Assembly: GCA_016794075.1 (NCBI GenBank)
Contig: JAEUKU010000331.1
Location: 1 to 7,394, forward strand
Direction: 5' to 3'
Length of the DNA: 7,394 nt
From: Rhodospirillaceae bacterium
GTDB taxonomy: Bacteria > Pseudomonadota > Alphaproteobacteria > Dongiales > Dongiaceae
Both the position numbers and the translations under genes were made by a program. The notes under the pieces were generated by a model. The model was not told the origin of the DNA and made no database searches. It worked only from the letters and a program-made list of their open reading frames with translations. Of this stretch, positions 1-5,402 are shown one piece after another (position 1 is the stretch's first letter; every line of letters begins with the position of its first letter).

Positions 1-141
1 CGCAAGCTGGTGCGCGACAACCACCCGGACAAGCTGATGGCGCAGGGCCTGCCCGTCGAGTTCATCGAGCTCGCCACGCAGAAGCTCGCCACCATCAACG
101 CCGCCTACGACAAGGTCGCCAAAGAGCGCGGCATCAACTGA
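1..141 (+). CDS. djlA: DjlA-type J-domain co-chaperone, 3' end only
   Basis: The frame is open from the first base and ends at TGA 139-141, giving the last 46 residues of a protein that begins before the window. The visible part is the second half of a J domain. It contains the HPD tripeptide (residues 8-10 of the fragment), which stimulates DnaK ATP hydrolysis. It continues with KLMAQGLPVEF and a helix ending NAAYDKVAKERGIN, very close to the C-terminal end of DjlA proteins, where the J domain sits last behind a TerB-like domain. The family acts as a DnaK partner; in E. coli DjlA is anchored in the inner membrane. The upstream domains are not visible, so a different protein ending in a J domain cannot be excluded. 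GC is about 67% over the first 120 bases, like most of the window. Confidence 0.85.
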   Translation, partial: RKLVRDNHPDKLMAQGLPVEFIELATQKLATINAAYDKVAKERGIN

Positions 142-165
142 GCCGAGTCGGCGAGAGTCTGCACC

Positions 166-459
166 ATGAGAATAGAACCGACCGAAACCCAGATCACCGG
201 CAAGTGGCTTTCGCGCGACAAGCGCACTGTCGCTGACGAAGCCTGTGAACGAATTGACGAGCTTGTTCGCTCACATCTCAGGCAACTTGGGCGGAATGCG
301 AGCGGATGGGACATACTTTATCGTGATCCGGGCGACGGCCGGCTTTGGGAGCTAACCTATCCTCAAAGTGAAATGCATGGAGGCGGCCCACCCCAACTCC
401 GGTGCCTAACGCTAGACGAAGCGAGAGGCAAATACGGCGATAGCGTGCCTGCTGCATGA
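166..459 (+). CDS. Imm27-like immunity protein, orphan (97 aa)
   Basis: This encodes a small soluble protein of 97 residues with no signal peptide or membrane segment. It starts at ATG 166, 24 bases after the djlA stop, with only a weak GGCGAG-type site upstream. The C-terminal half carries the block WELTYPQSEMHGGGPPQL (residues 61-78), followed by LTLDEARGKYG. The N-terminal half has ITGKW and a helix ADEACERIDEL. From memory this pattern matches the Imm27 family (PF15590) of predicted immunity proteins, which normally sit beside a polymorphic toxin gene and protect the producer. No toxin gene is visible here: the neighbours are djlA and uup. GC is about 57.5% over bases 181-420, against roughly 67% in djlA and 73% in bases 601-720. 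Codons such as CTA, TTT and TAT are more frequent than in neighbours, consistent with horizontal acquisition. The family call rests on recalled motifs, and the toxin target is unknown. Confidence 0.7.
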   Translation: MRIEPTETQITGKWLSRDKRTVADEACERIDELVRSHLRQLGRNASGWDILYRDPGDGRLWELTYPQSEMHGGGPPQLRCLTLDEARGKYGDSVPAA

Positions 460-507
460 CAATCCCTGTCGCTGCGCCCTCGTCTGACACACGAAGTTAG
501 AGAGCAG

Positions 508-2337
508 ATGCCCGCCGCCATTCCGCAACTCGCGATCCGCGACGCCGCCATCACGTTCGGCGGCAAGCCGCTGTTTTCCGGCATCGACGTGACCCTCGGC
601 CGGGGCGAGCGCGTCTGCCTGGTCGGCGCCAACGGCTCCGGCAAGTCGACCATCCTGAAGGCGCTGGCGGGCGAGATCGAGCTCGACCACGGCACGCGCT
701 TCCTGCAGCCGGGCATCCGCATCGGCTATCTGCCGCAAGGCGCCGATCTCGGCCGCGGCGGCAGCGTCGCGGAATACGTCGCCTCCGGCGGCCGTGATCT
801 GACGCCCGACGACTACCGCGTCGCCACGCTGCTCGATCATGTGCAGCTCGATGGCGCCCGCGACCTCGCCAGCCTGTCGGGCGGCGAGGGCAGGCGCGCG
901 GCGCTCGCCCGCACGCTGGCGGCGGAACCCGATCTGCTGCTGCTGGACGAGCCGACCAACCATCTCGATTTGCCGACGATCCAGTGGCTGGAAGAGGAAC
1001 TGGCGGCCTTCCCCGGCGGCATCCTGATGATCAGCCACGACCGCGCCTTCCTGCGCCGGCTGACCCAGCGCCTGCTGTGGCTCGACCGCGGCCGCATGTT
1101 CGAGCGCGACGGCGGCTTCGACGGATTCGAAGACTGGTCGCAGACAATCGCCGACCAGGAGGCCGCCGAGTTCCGCCGCCTGGAGAAGCGCATCGAGCAG
1201 GAGGAATACTGGCTGCGCCGCGGCGTCACCGCGCGGCGCTCGCGCAACGAGGGGCGCCGGCGCAACCTCTTCGCCCTGCGCAAGCAGAAGGCGGAAAGCC
1301 TGAAGACGCGCGGCCGCGCCAGGCTGCAGGTGACCGAGGCCGATCTGGGCGGCCGCCTCGCGATCGAGGCCATCGACATTTCCAAGCATTTCACCCGCCC
1401 CGACGGATCGCAGGTGGCGATCGTCGACGGCTTCTCCACCCGCATCCTGCGCGGCGACCGGGTCGGCATCCTGGGACCCAACGGCGCCGGCAAGACGACG
1501 CTGATCAAGCTGCTGACCGGCGTCGAGCGGCCCGACAGCGGCGAGGTGAAGCTGGGCTTAGGGATAGCGCCGATCTATCTCGACCAGCGGCGTGAGAGCT
1601 TCGACCTCGACAAGACGCTGTGGGAGACGCTGGCGCCGGGCGGCGGCGATTCGATCCTGGTCAACGGCCAGCAGCGCCACATCGTCGGCTATCTGCGCGA
1701 CTTCCTGTTCGACGAGCGCCAGGCGACCATGCCGGTGCGCGCCCTCTCCGGCGGCGAGCGCGCGCGCCTCATGCTGGCCAAGCTCTTCGCCAAGCCGAGC
1801 AACCTCATCGTGCTGGACGAGCCGACCAACGACCTCGACATGGACACGCTCGATCTTCTTCAGGACGTCCTGTCGGACTATGAAGGCACGCTCCTGCTGG
1901 TCAGCCACGACCGCGATTTCCTCGACCGCCTGGTGACCAGCACCATCGCCGTCGAGGGCGACGGCGACGTGCAGGAATATGCCGGCGGCTACAGCGACTA
2001 CGTGATCCAGCGCGGCGAGCGCGAGGCGGCGAAGCCGGCCAGGAAAGCCGAGCCGAAGCGGCCGGAGCCGGTGCGCGAAGCCGTCCCGGCACAAGCGCGG
2101 TTCTCCATGAAGGAGCAGTGCGAGCTGGCCGACATCACCGCCCGGCTCGACAAGCTGCACGCCGAGATCGCGACCCTGGAACAGGCGCTGGCCGACCCGG
2201 AGCTCTACCAGCGCGACCCCGCCAAGGCGGCCCAGGCCGGCGCCCTCCTCGCCCGCAAGCGCGACGAGCTGCACGCGGCAGAGGAGCGCTGGCTGGAACT
2301 GGAGGAGAAGCGCGCGGCGCTCGGCGGCGGGCAATGA
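508..2337 (+). CDS. uup: ABC-F family ATPase, Uup type
   Basis: A 609-residue cytoplasmic protein with two ATP-binding cassettes and no transmembrane segments, the ABC-F architecture. Cassette 1 has Walker A GANGSGKST (40-48), signature LSGGE (123-127), Walker B ending LLLLDEPTNHLD (143-154) and H-loop SHD (176-178). Cassette 2 has Walker A GPNGAGKTT (323-331), LSGGE (413-417), Walker B with LDEPTND (436-442) and SHD (466-468). The linker (about 213-275) is the charged, arginine-rich type, with RRGVTARRSRNEGRR typical of Uup. Residues about 530-605 form a heptad-rich charged coiled coil matching the Uup C-terminal domain, which binds DNA in E. coli. A basic, proline-rich hinge (506-530) precedes it. 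All catalytic motifs are intact, and length is close to the family norm (E. coli Uup is 635). Family members act at the ribosome; Uup is also linked to transposon-excision phenotypes. ATG 508 is preceded by AGAGAG at 499-504. Neither neighbour suggests a specific role. Confidence 0.95.
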   Translation: MPAAIPQLAIRDAAITFGGKPLFSGIDVTLGRGERVCLVGANGSGKSTILKALAGEIELDHGTRFLQPGIRIGYLPQGADLGRGGSVAEYVASGGRDLTPDDYRVATLLDHVQLDGARDLASLSGGEGRRAALARTLAAEPDLLLLDEPTNHLDLPTIQWLEEELAAFPGGILMISHDRAFLRRLTQRLLWLDRGRMFERDGGFDGFEDWSQTIADQEAAEFRRLEKRIEQEEYWLRRGVTARRSRNEGRRRNLFALRKQKAESLKTRGRARLQVTEADLGGRLAIEAIDISKHFTRPDGSQVAIVDGFSTRILRGDRVGILGPNGAGKTTLIKLLTGVERPDSGEVKLGLGIAPIYLDQRRESFDLDKTLWETLAPGGGDSILVNGQQRHIVGYLRDFLFDERQATMPVRALSGGERARLMLAKLFAKPSNLIVLDEPTNDLDMDTLDLLQDVLSDYEGTLLLVSHDRDFLDRLVTSTIAVEGDGDVQEYAGGYSDYVIQRGEREAAKPARKAEPKRPEPVREAVPAQARFSMKEQCELADITARLDKLHAEIATLEQALADPELYQRDPAKAAQAGALLARKRDELHAAEERWLELEEKRAALGGGQ

Positions 2338-2414
2338 CGCCGGCGGAACGCTCTGCTACGGTCGGACGCTGCTTCCGCTCCTGACAGACATATTTTGTTG
2401 AGAAACCACCCGAC

Positions 2415-3299
2415 ATGCTCCCCCAACATCTCGCCCTCATGGTGCTGGTCCAGTTCCTCTGGGGCGTCAATTTCGCCGTCGCCAAATACGGCATCGATCA
2501 TTTCGCGCCGATCTTCTTCGTCGCCTTGCGCTTCAGCCTGGTGGCGGTGCTGCTGATCTTCGTCGTCGGCCTGCCGAAGCGCGCCATGCTGAAGCGGCTG
2601 ATCCCGCTGTCCATCACCATGGGGGTGATGCATTTCACCCTGATCTTCCTCGGCATGAAGAACCTCGACGCGGCCACCAGCTCCATCGCCGTGCAGCTGC
2701 AGACGCCCTTCGCCGCCATCCTGGCCGCCTTCTTCCTCGGCGAGACGCTGGGCTGGCGGCGCATCCTCGGCATGGTCATCGCCTTCGGCGGCGTCATCCT
2801 GATCGCCGGCGAGCCGCGCTTCTCCGCCAATCCCTGGCCGCTGATGGCGGTGATCGGCGCGGCGCTGGTCTGGGCCATCGGCAACGTCCAGGTGAAGGCG
2901 CTGGGCGACGAGCTGGACGCGGTGACGCTCAACGGCTGGATCGCCATCCTGGCGGCGCCGCAGCTGCTTATCGCCTCCTGGCTGATCGAAGGGCCGCAAT
3001 GGCAGCACATCCCCGAGGTCGGCTGGCAGGGCTGGGCCTCGCTGCTGTTCCAGGCCATCGTGATCGCCATCTTCACCTACTGGATCTGGTACAACATGAT
3101 GCGGCGCTATCCGGTGAACCAGGTCATGCCCTTCACCCTGCTGCTGCCGCTGATCGGCGTCGCCGCCGGGGCGGTGATGCGCGGCGAGGAGGTCACCTGG
3201 CAGATGATGGTCGGCGGCCTGGCGACCGTGGCGGGAGTCGCCATTATCGTGATACGTAGGCCCGCCGTGGTCGCCCCCGCCACCAAGACCGGAATCTAA
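2415..3299 (+). CDS. EamA/DMT-superfamily exporter, ten TM helices
   Basis: A 294-residue integral inner-membrane protein of the drug/metabolite transporter superfamily, built from two tandem EamA repeats. Hydrophobic segments lie at about residues 5-25, 32-52, 62-82, 88-108, 114-131, 142-157, 172-192, 207-227, 237-254 and 263-281. The first repeat has WGVNFAVAKYG near the N-terminus, with an LGET turn at 108-111. The second has WAIGNVQVK (153-161) and a late block YWIWYNMMRRYPVNQVMPF (222-240) followed by LLLPLIGV. This layout resembles E. coli EamA (YdeD), which exports O-acetylserine and cysteine, but substrate cannot be read from sequence in this superfamily, so no symbol is given. ATG 2415 follows uup by 77 bases, with a weak TGAGA site around 2399-2403. 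Only 9 bases separate its stop from the amidase start, suggesting a two-gene transcription unit. Confidence 0.88.
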   Translation: MLPQHLALMVLVQFLWGVNFAVAKYGIDHFAPIFFVALRFSLVAVLLIFVVGLPKRAMLKRLIPLSITMGVMHFTLIFLGMKNLDAATSSIAVQLQTPFAAILAAFFLGETLGWRRILGMVIAFGGVILIAGEPRFSANPWPLMAVIGAALVWAIGNVQVKALGDELDAVTLNGWIAILAAPQLLIASWLIEGPQWQHIPEVGWQGWASLLFQAIVIAIFTYWIWYNMMRRYPVNQVMPFTLLLPLIGVAAGAVMRGEEVTWQMMVGGLATVAGVAIIVIRRPAVVAPATKTGI

Positions 3300-3308
3300 G
3301 ACGCCCTC

Positions 3309-4115
3309 ATGAACGACCAGACGCCCAACGACCAAAAGCCGACCGACCTGACGTTGAACGACCAGCCAGCGAAGCCCAGGACGCCGGAGCCGCTGCGCAT
3401 CGCCGAGCTGCCCTCGCCCAATTGCGACGACCGGCCGGACGGCCAGGCGGTCGATATTCTGGTCCTGCACTACACCGGCATGCCCGATGCGGGCCAGGCG
3501 CTGCGCCGGCTGCGCGATCCGCAGGCCAAGGTCAGCGCGCATTACGTCATCGATCTGGACGGGTCGGTCACCCGCATGGTGCCGGAGGAGAAGCGCGCCT
3601 GGCATGCGGGGGTCAGCTGCTGGAAAGGGGCGCGCGACATCAACGCCCGGTCCATCGGCATCGAGATCGTCAATCCCGGCCATGAATTCGGCTATCGCCC
3701 GTTCCAGCTGGCGCAGATGGACGCGCTGGTGGCGCTCGCCAAGGACATCAAGACCCGCCACGACATCCCGCCGGAGCGGGTGCTGGGCCATTCCGACGTG
3801 GCGCCGACGCGCAAGCTCGACCCCGGCGAGCTGTTCGACTGGTTCCGGCTCTCGGTCGAAGGCATCGCCATCTGGCCGCAGCCCAAGGCGGTCAACTGGA
3901 CCGATGGCCAGTTCCTGGAGGCGCTGCAGGCCTATGGCTACGACGTCACCGGCCCGGCAAATCTGCCGCCCAATGTCGACCGCCAGGCCATCGCCAAGGC
4001 CTGCTGCCAGGCCTTCTGCCGGCATTTCCGTCCCGCAGTGCTGAAGTCGGCGCCAGACCCGGAAATGAAGGCGATCCTGGCCGGCCTGATTGACAAGACA
4101 GCGCCGCGCTCCTAG
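3309..4115 (+). CDS. N-acetylmuramoyl-L-alanine amidase (AmpD/Amidase_2 family)
   Basis: A zinc amidase of 268 residues that cleaves the bond between N-acetylmuramic acid and L-alanine in peptidoglycan or its recycling fragments. The Amidase_2 domain spans about 45-180. Predicted zinc ligands are H54 (in LHYTGM), H161 (in LGHSD) and D171; E119 in GIEIVN is the likely catalytic acid and K169 the matching lysine. The spacing H161-K169-D171 is the same 8 and 10 residues as in E. coli AmpD. WHAG (98-101) is also conserved. Residues about 190-265, with LQAYGYDVT and FCRHFRPA, look like a degenerate peptidoglycan-binding domain of the sort found in AmiD. There is no signal peptide or lipobox, which points to a cytoplasmic, AmpD-like recycling role. 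The mix of AmpD-like location and AmiD-like architecture is why no symbol is assigned. The first 28 residues are polar and repetitive. The start at ATG 3309 has no strong ribosome site, so coupling to the upstream gene is likely. Confidence 0.9.
   Translation: MNDQTPNDQKPTDLTLNDQPAKPRTPEPLRIAELPSPNCDDRPDGQAVDILVLHYTGMPDAGQALRRLRDPQAKVSAHYVIDLDGSVTRMVPEEKRAWHAGVSCWKGARDINARSIGIEIVNPGHEFGYRPFQLAQMDALVALAKDIKTRHDIPPERVLGHSDVAPTRKLDPGELFDWFRLSVEGIAIWPQPKAVNWTDGQFLEALQAYGYDVTGPANLPPNVDRQAIAKACCQAFCRHFRPAVLKSAPDPEMKAILAGLIDKTAPRS
3312..3371 (+). repeat. Degenerate 15-bp tandem repeat encoding NDQxP
   Basis: Four consecutive 15-base units at the start of the amidase gene encode NDQTP, NDQKP, TDLTL and NDQPA. 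The octamer AACGACCA recurs at 3312-3319, 3327-3334 and 3357-3364, that is at multiples of 15. The third unit is diverged. The tract encodes a polar, probably disordered N-terminal tail ahead of the folded domain. Confidence 0.6.
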
Positions 4116-4118
4116 CTA
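4090..4118 (+). promoter_or_regulatory. Likely rnpB promoter inside the amidase 3' end
   Basis: A perfect -35 hexamer TTGACA (4090-4095) is followed after 17 bases by TAGCTA (4113-4118), a weak -10. Read against the CTTGAC-N17-CTATAT consensus I recall for rhizobia, the match is ATTGAC-N17-CTAGCT. The predicted start, about 6-7 bases downstream, falls at 4125, exactly the first base of the RNase P P1 helix. The -35 lies in the codons for the last residues of the amidase and the -10 overlaps its TAG stop. The -10 is poor by E. coli standards, so this is a strong positional inference, not proof. Confidence 0.55.
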
Positions 4119-4124
4119 CAGGCT

Positions 4125-4532
4125 GTGCCAGACGGCTGGATGGCCGCTGCCGCCGTGGGCCATGTTCGCGGCGGTGGAGGAAAGTCCGGGCTCCACGGGA
4201 AGACGGTGCCGGGTAACGCCCGGCGAGAGCGATCTCAGGGACAGTGCCACAGAGAACAGACCGCCGCAGGCCTCGGGGAAACCTGGGCTGCGGCAAGGGT
4301 GAAACGGTGCGGTAAGAGCGCACCGCGGGGCCGGTAACGGTCCCGGCACGGCAAACCCCACCGGGAGCAAGACCAGATAGGAGAATGGGGCCGGGCAACC
4401 GGTCCAGGCGCCTTCCCGCGCCAGATTCTCGGGTAGGTCGCGCGAGGCGTCCGGCGACGGGCGTCCCAGAGGAATGGCTATCCACGGGCGGCAACGCCCC
4501 GGACAGAACCCGGCTTACAGGCCGTCTGGCAC
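4125..4532 (+). ncRNA. rnpB: RNase P RNA, bacterial type A
   Basis: This is the catalytic RNA of ribonuclease P, which with the protein RnpA removes 5' leaders from precursor tRNAs. Both ends are fixed by a perfect 12-bp P1 helix, 4125-4136 pairing with 4521-4532. Universally conserved blocks appear in order: GGAGGAAAGTCCGGGCTCC (4176-4194); the GTGAAACGGTGCGGTAAGAG region (about 4299-4318), leading into GAGCGCACCGCG; GGTAACGG (4333-4340); GAGCAAGACCAGATAGG (about 4365-4381); AGAGGAATGGCTATCCA (about 4468-4484); and GGACAGAACCCGGCTTACAG (4501-4520). Helix P15 is formed by TCCCGG (4341-4346) and CCGGGA (4361-4366). Length, about 408 nt, is normal for the class. No U-tract terminator follows the mature end, so 3' processing of a longer transcript is likely. 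The start sits 9 bases after the amidase stop. Confidence 0.97.
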
Positions 4533-4719
4533 GATTAATCCGTTGAAAAACAAATAGAAAACCCTCCGGAGCGGCACCTTGGCCGGCGCTGGCGCGAAAG
4601 GCTGCGCCCGGCCGCGAACATTGCCTCACTCTCCGCGTCCTGCCGGAGAGCGCTGAGCAGCCGTGTTAAGGCCGCCGCGTAAATGATTGTTAACATTACC
4701 TTCTGGCTTGTGGAAAAAC

Positions 4720-4748
4720 TTAACGAAACGTGAAAAATCCAATATTTT
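4720..4748 (+). promoter_or_regulatory. Candidate promoter for the mraZ-dcw operon
   Basis: TTAACG (4720-4725, four of six matches to TTGACA) and TATTTT (4743-4748, four of six to TATAAT) are separated by 17 bases. They lie in the only AT-rich tract of the intergenic region, with A-tracts just upstream and between. Transcription would begin near 4755, placing the CCCAT array at about +14 onward. A competing candidate is TTGACG (4773-4778) with TATCCC (4796-4801), which would place the array across the core promoter. Only mapping of 5' ends can choose between them. Confidence 0.4.
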
Positions 4749-4768
4749 CCAGGCAGTTACACCGCTTT

Positions 4769-4824
4769 CCCATTGACGCCCATCAAGGCCCATGTTATCC
4801 CATGATCGCCGGAATATTTCCCAT
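4769..4824. promoter_or_regulatory. Probable MraZ operator (10-bp spaced CCCAT array)
   Basis: CCCAT occurs at 4769-4773, 4779-4783, 4789-4793 and 4799-4803, exactly 10 bases apart, so on the - strand the word is ATGGG. A fifth copy lies at 4820-4824, 21 bases after the fourth. In E. coli MraZ binds three or more TGGGN repeats separated by 5 bases, giving the same 10-base period, upstream of mraZ. The position about 100 bases ahead of mraZ fits autorepression of the dcw operon. The repeat is seen directly; the protein that binds it is inferred. Confidence 0.8.
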
Positions 4825-4922
4825 CCGGCGATGGCTGTTGGACCGCGCGGGGGCGGCCGGCGGCCGGACGTATCCAGCTGCGGCGCTGACCGCAGGAGAT
4901 CGAAGGGCGCAATCGGGTCGTC

Positions 4923-5402
4923 ATGGCAGTGTTCATCGACACCTTCGTGAACAAGATCGATCGCAAGGGCCGCGTATCGGTGCCGGCGACCTTTCGCGCC
5001 GCGCTCGCCGCGCAAGCCTTCCAGGGCATCGTCGCCTTCCCGTCCTTCAAGTTCCCCGCCTTGCATTGCGCCGGCATGGATTGGATGAGCTCGCTCATCG
5101 ATTCGACGGCGAATGTCGACCTGTTCTCCGCCGAGCATGACGACCTCACCGCGTCGCTGTTCTCCGATGCCAAGCAATTGCCGTTCGACGGCGAGGGTCG
5201 CGTGCTGCTGCCCGAGAGCCTCTGCGCCCACGCCAATCTGACGGAGAGCGCCGCCTTCGCCGGGCGCGGCCGCTACTTTGAAATCTGGGAACCCAAAGCG
5301 CTCGACGCCTACAAGGCCGAGGCGCGCAAGCGCGCCGCGGAACAGCAGAGGACCCTGCGCCAAGGGTCTGCCCCAGAGTCTTCTGGCGGGAGCAGCCGAT
5401 GA
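4923..5402 (+). CDS. mraZ: Transcriptional regulator MraZ
   Basis: A 159-residue DNA-binding protein, the first gene of the dcw cluster and a repressor of its own operon in the bacteria where it has been tested. It has the expected two SpoVT/AbrB-like halves. The first carries DRKGR (13-17) followed by VSVPATFR; the second carries DGEGR (89-93) followed by VLLPESL. These DxxGR motifs are the family's DNA-contact elements, and the protein normally forms a ring-shaped oligomer. The residue blocks around FEIWEP (119-124) also fit. A charged tail (about 125-159) ends in a serine/glycine-rich stretch. ATG 4923 gives the usual N-terminus (MAVFIDTFVNKID), but the nearest purine-rich sites (AAGGG 4903-4907 and AGGAG 4894-4898) are too distant for good initiation, so initiation may be weak. 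The stop overlaps the rsmH start by 4 bases. Confidence 0.95.
   Translation: MAVFIDTFVNKIDRKGRVSVPATFRAALAAQAFQGIVAFPSFKFPALHCAGMDWMSSLIDSTANVDLFSAEHDDLTASLFSDAKQLPFDGEGRVLLPESLCAHANLTESAAFAGRGRYFEIWEPKALDAYKAEARKRAAEQQRTLRQGSAPESSGGSSR

Larger units (their letters stand above)
4533..4922. other. Gene-free leader between rnpB and mraZ
   Basis: About 390 bases with no credible protein gene. The first part (4533-4560) is A-rich. Two GC-rich hairpins follow: 4581-4613 (GGCCGG with CCGGCC, then three more pairs beyond a bulge) and 4629-4650 (CTCTCCG with CGGAGAG, 8-nt loop). Neither is followed by a run of T, so they are not classical intrinsic terminators, although they may mark the end of the rnpB transcript. 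From about 4680 to 4750 the sequence turns AT-rich and promoter-like. Then comes the CCCAT array, and after it a GC-rich leader of about 100 bases to the mraZ start. Confidence 0.7.

Noticed and set aside
142..152. Perfect palindrome GCCGAGTCGGC after the djlA stop
   Set aside because: The central base leaves no workable loop and no T run follows, so it is not a terminator; it is too short and isolated to call an operator.
412..1389. A 325-codon open frame on the - strand opposite the first half of uup
   Set aside because: It is a shadow of the first ATP-binding cassette; no domain and no credible ribosome site.
2381..2396. Promoter-like CTGACA and TATTTT before the exporter gene
   Set aside because: The two hexamers are only 4 bases apart and neither has a partner at the right spacing; an AT-rich patch in a 77-base gap is not enough for a promoter call.
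2205..4025. A 606-codon open frame on the - strand opposite the uup end, the exporter and most of the amidase
   Set aside because: It is antisense to three well-supported genes, has no recognisable domain, and is rich in H, D, R and Q as expected from the complement of GC-rich codons.
3946..4629. A 227-codon open frame on the - strand covering rnpB
   Set aside because: It runs through the structured RNase P RNA and the amidase end; composition reflects the RNA, not a protein family.
4720..4734. CtrA-like site TTAA-N7-TGAA in the mraZ promoter
   Set aside because: The second half-site deviates from TTAA, and short AT-rich matches are expected by chance in this tract.
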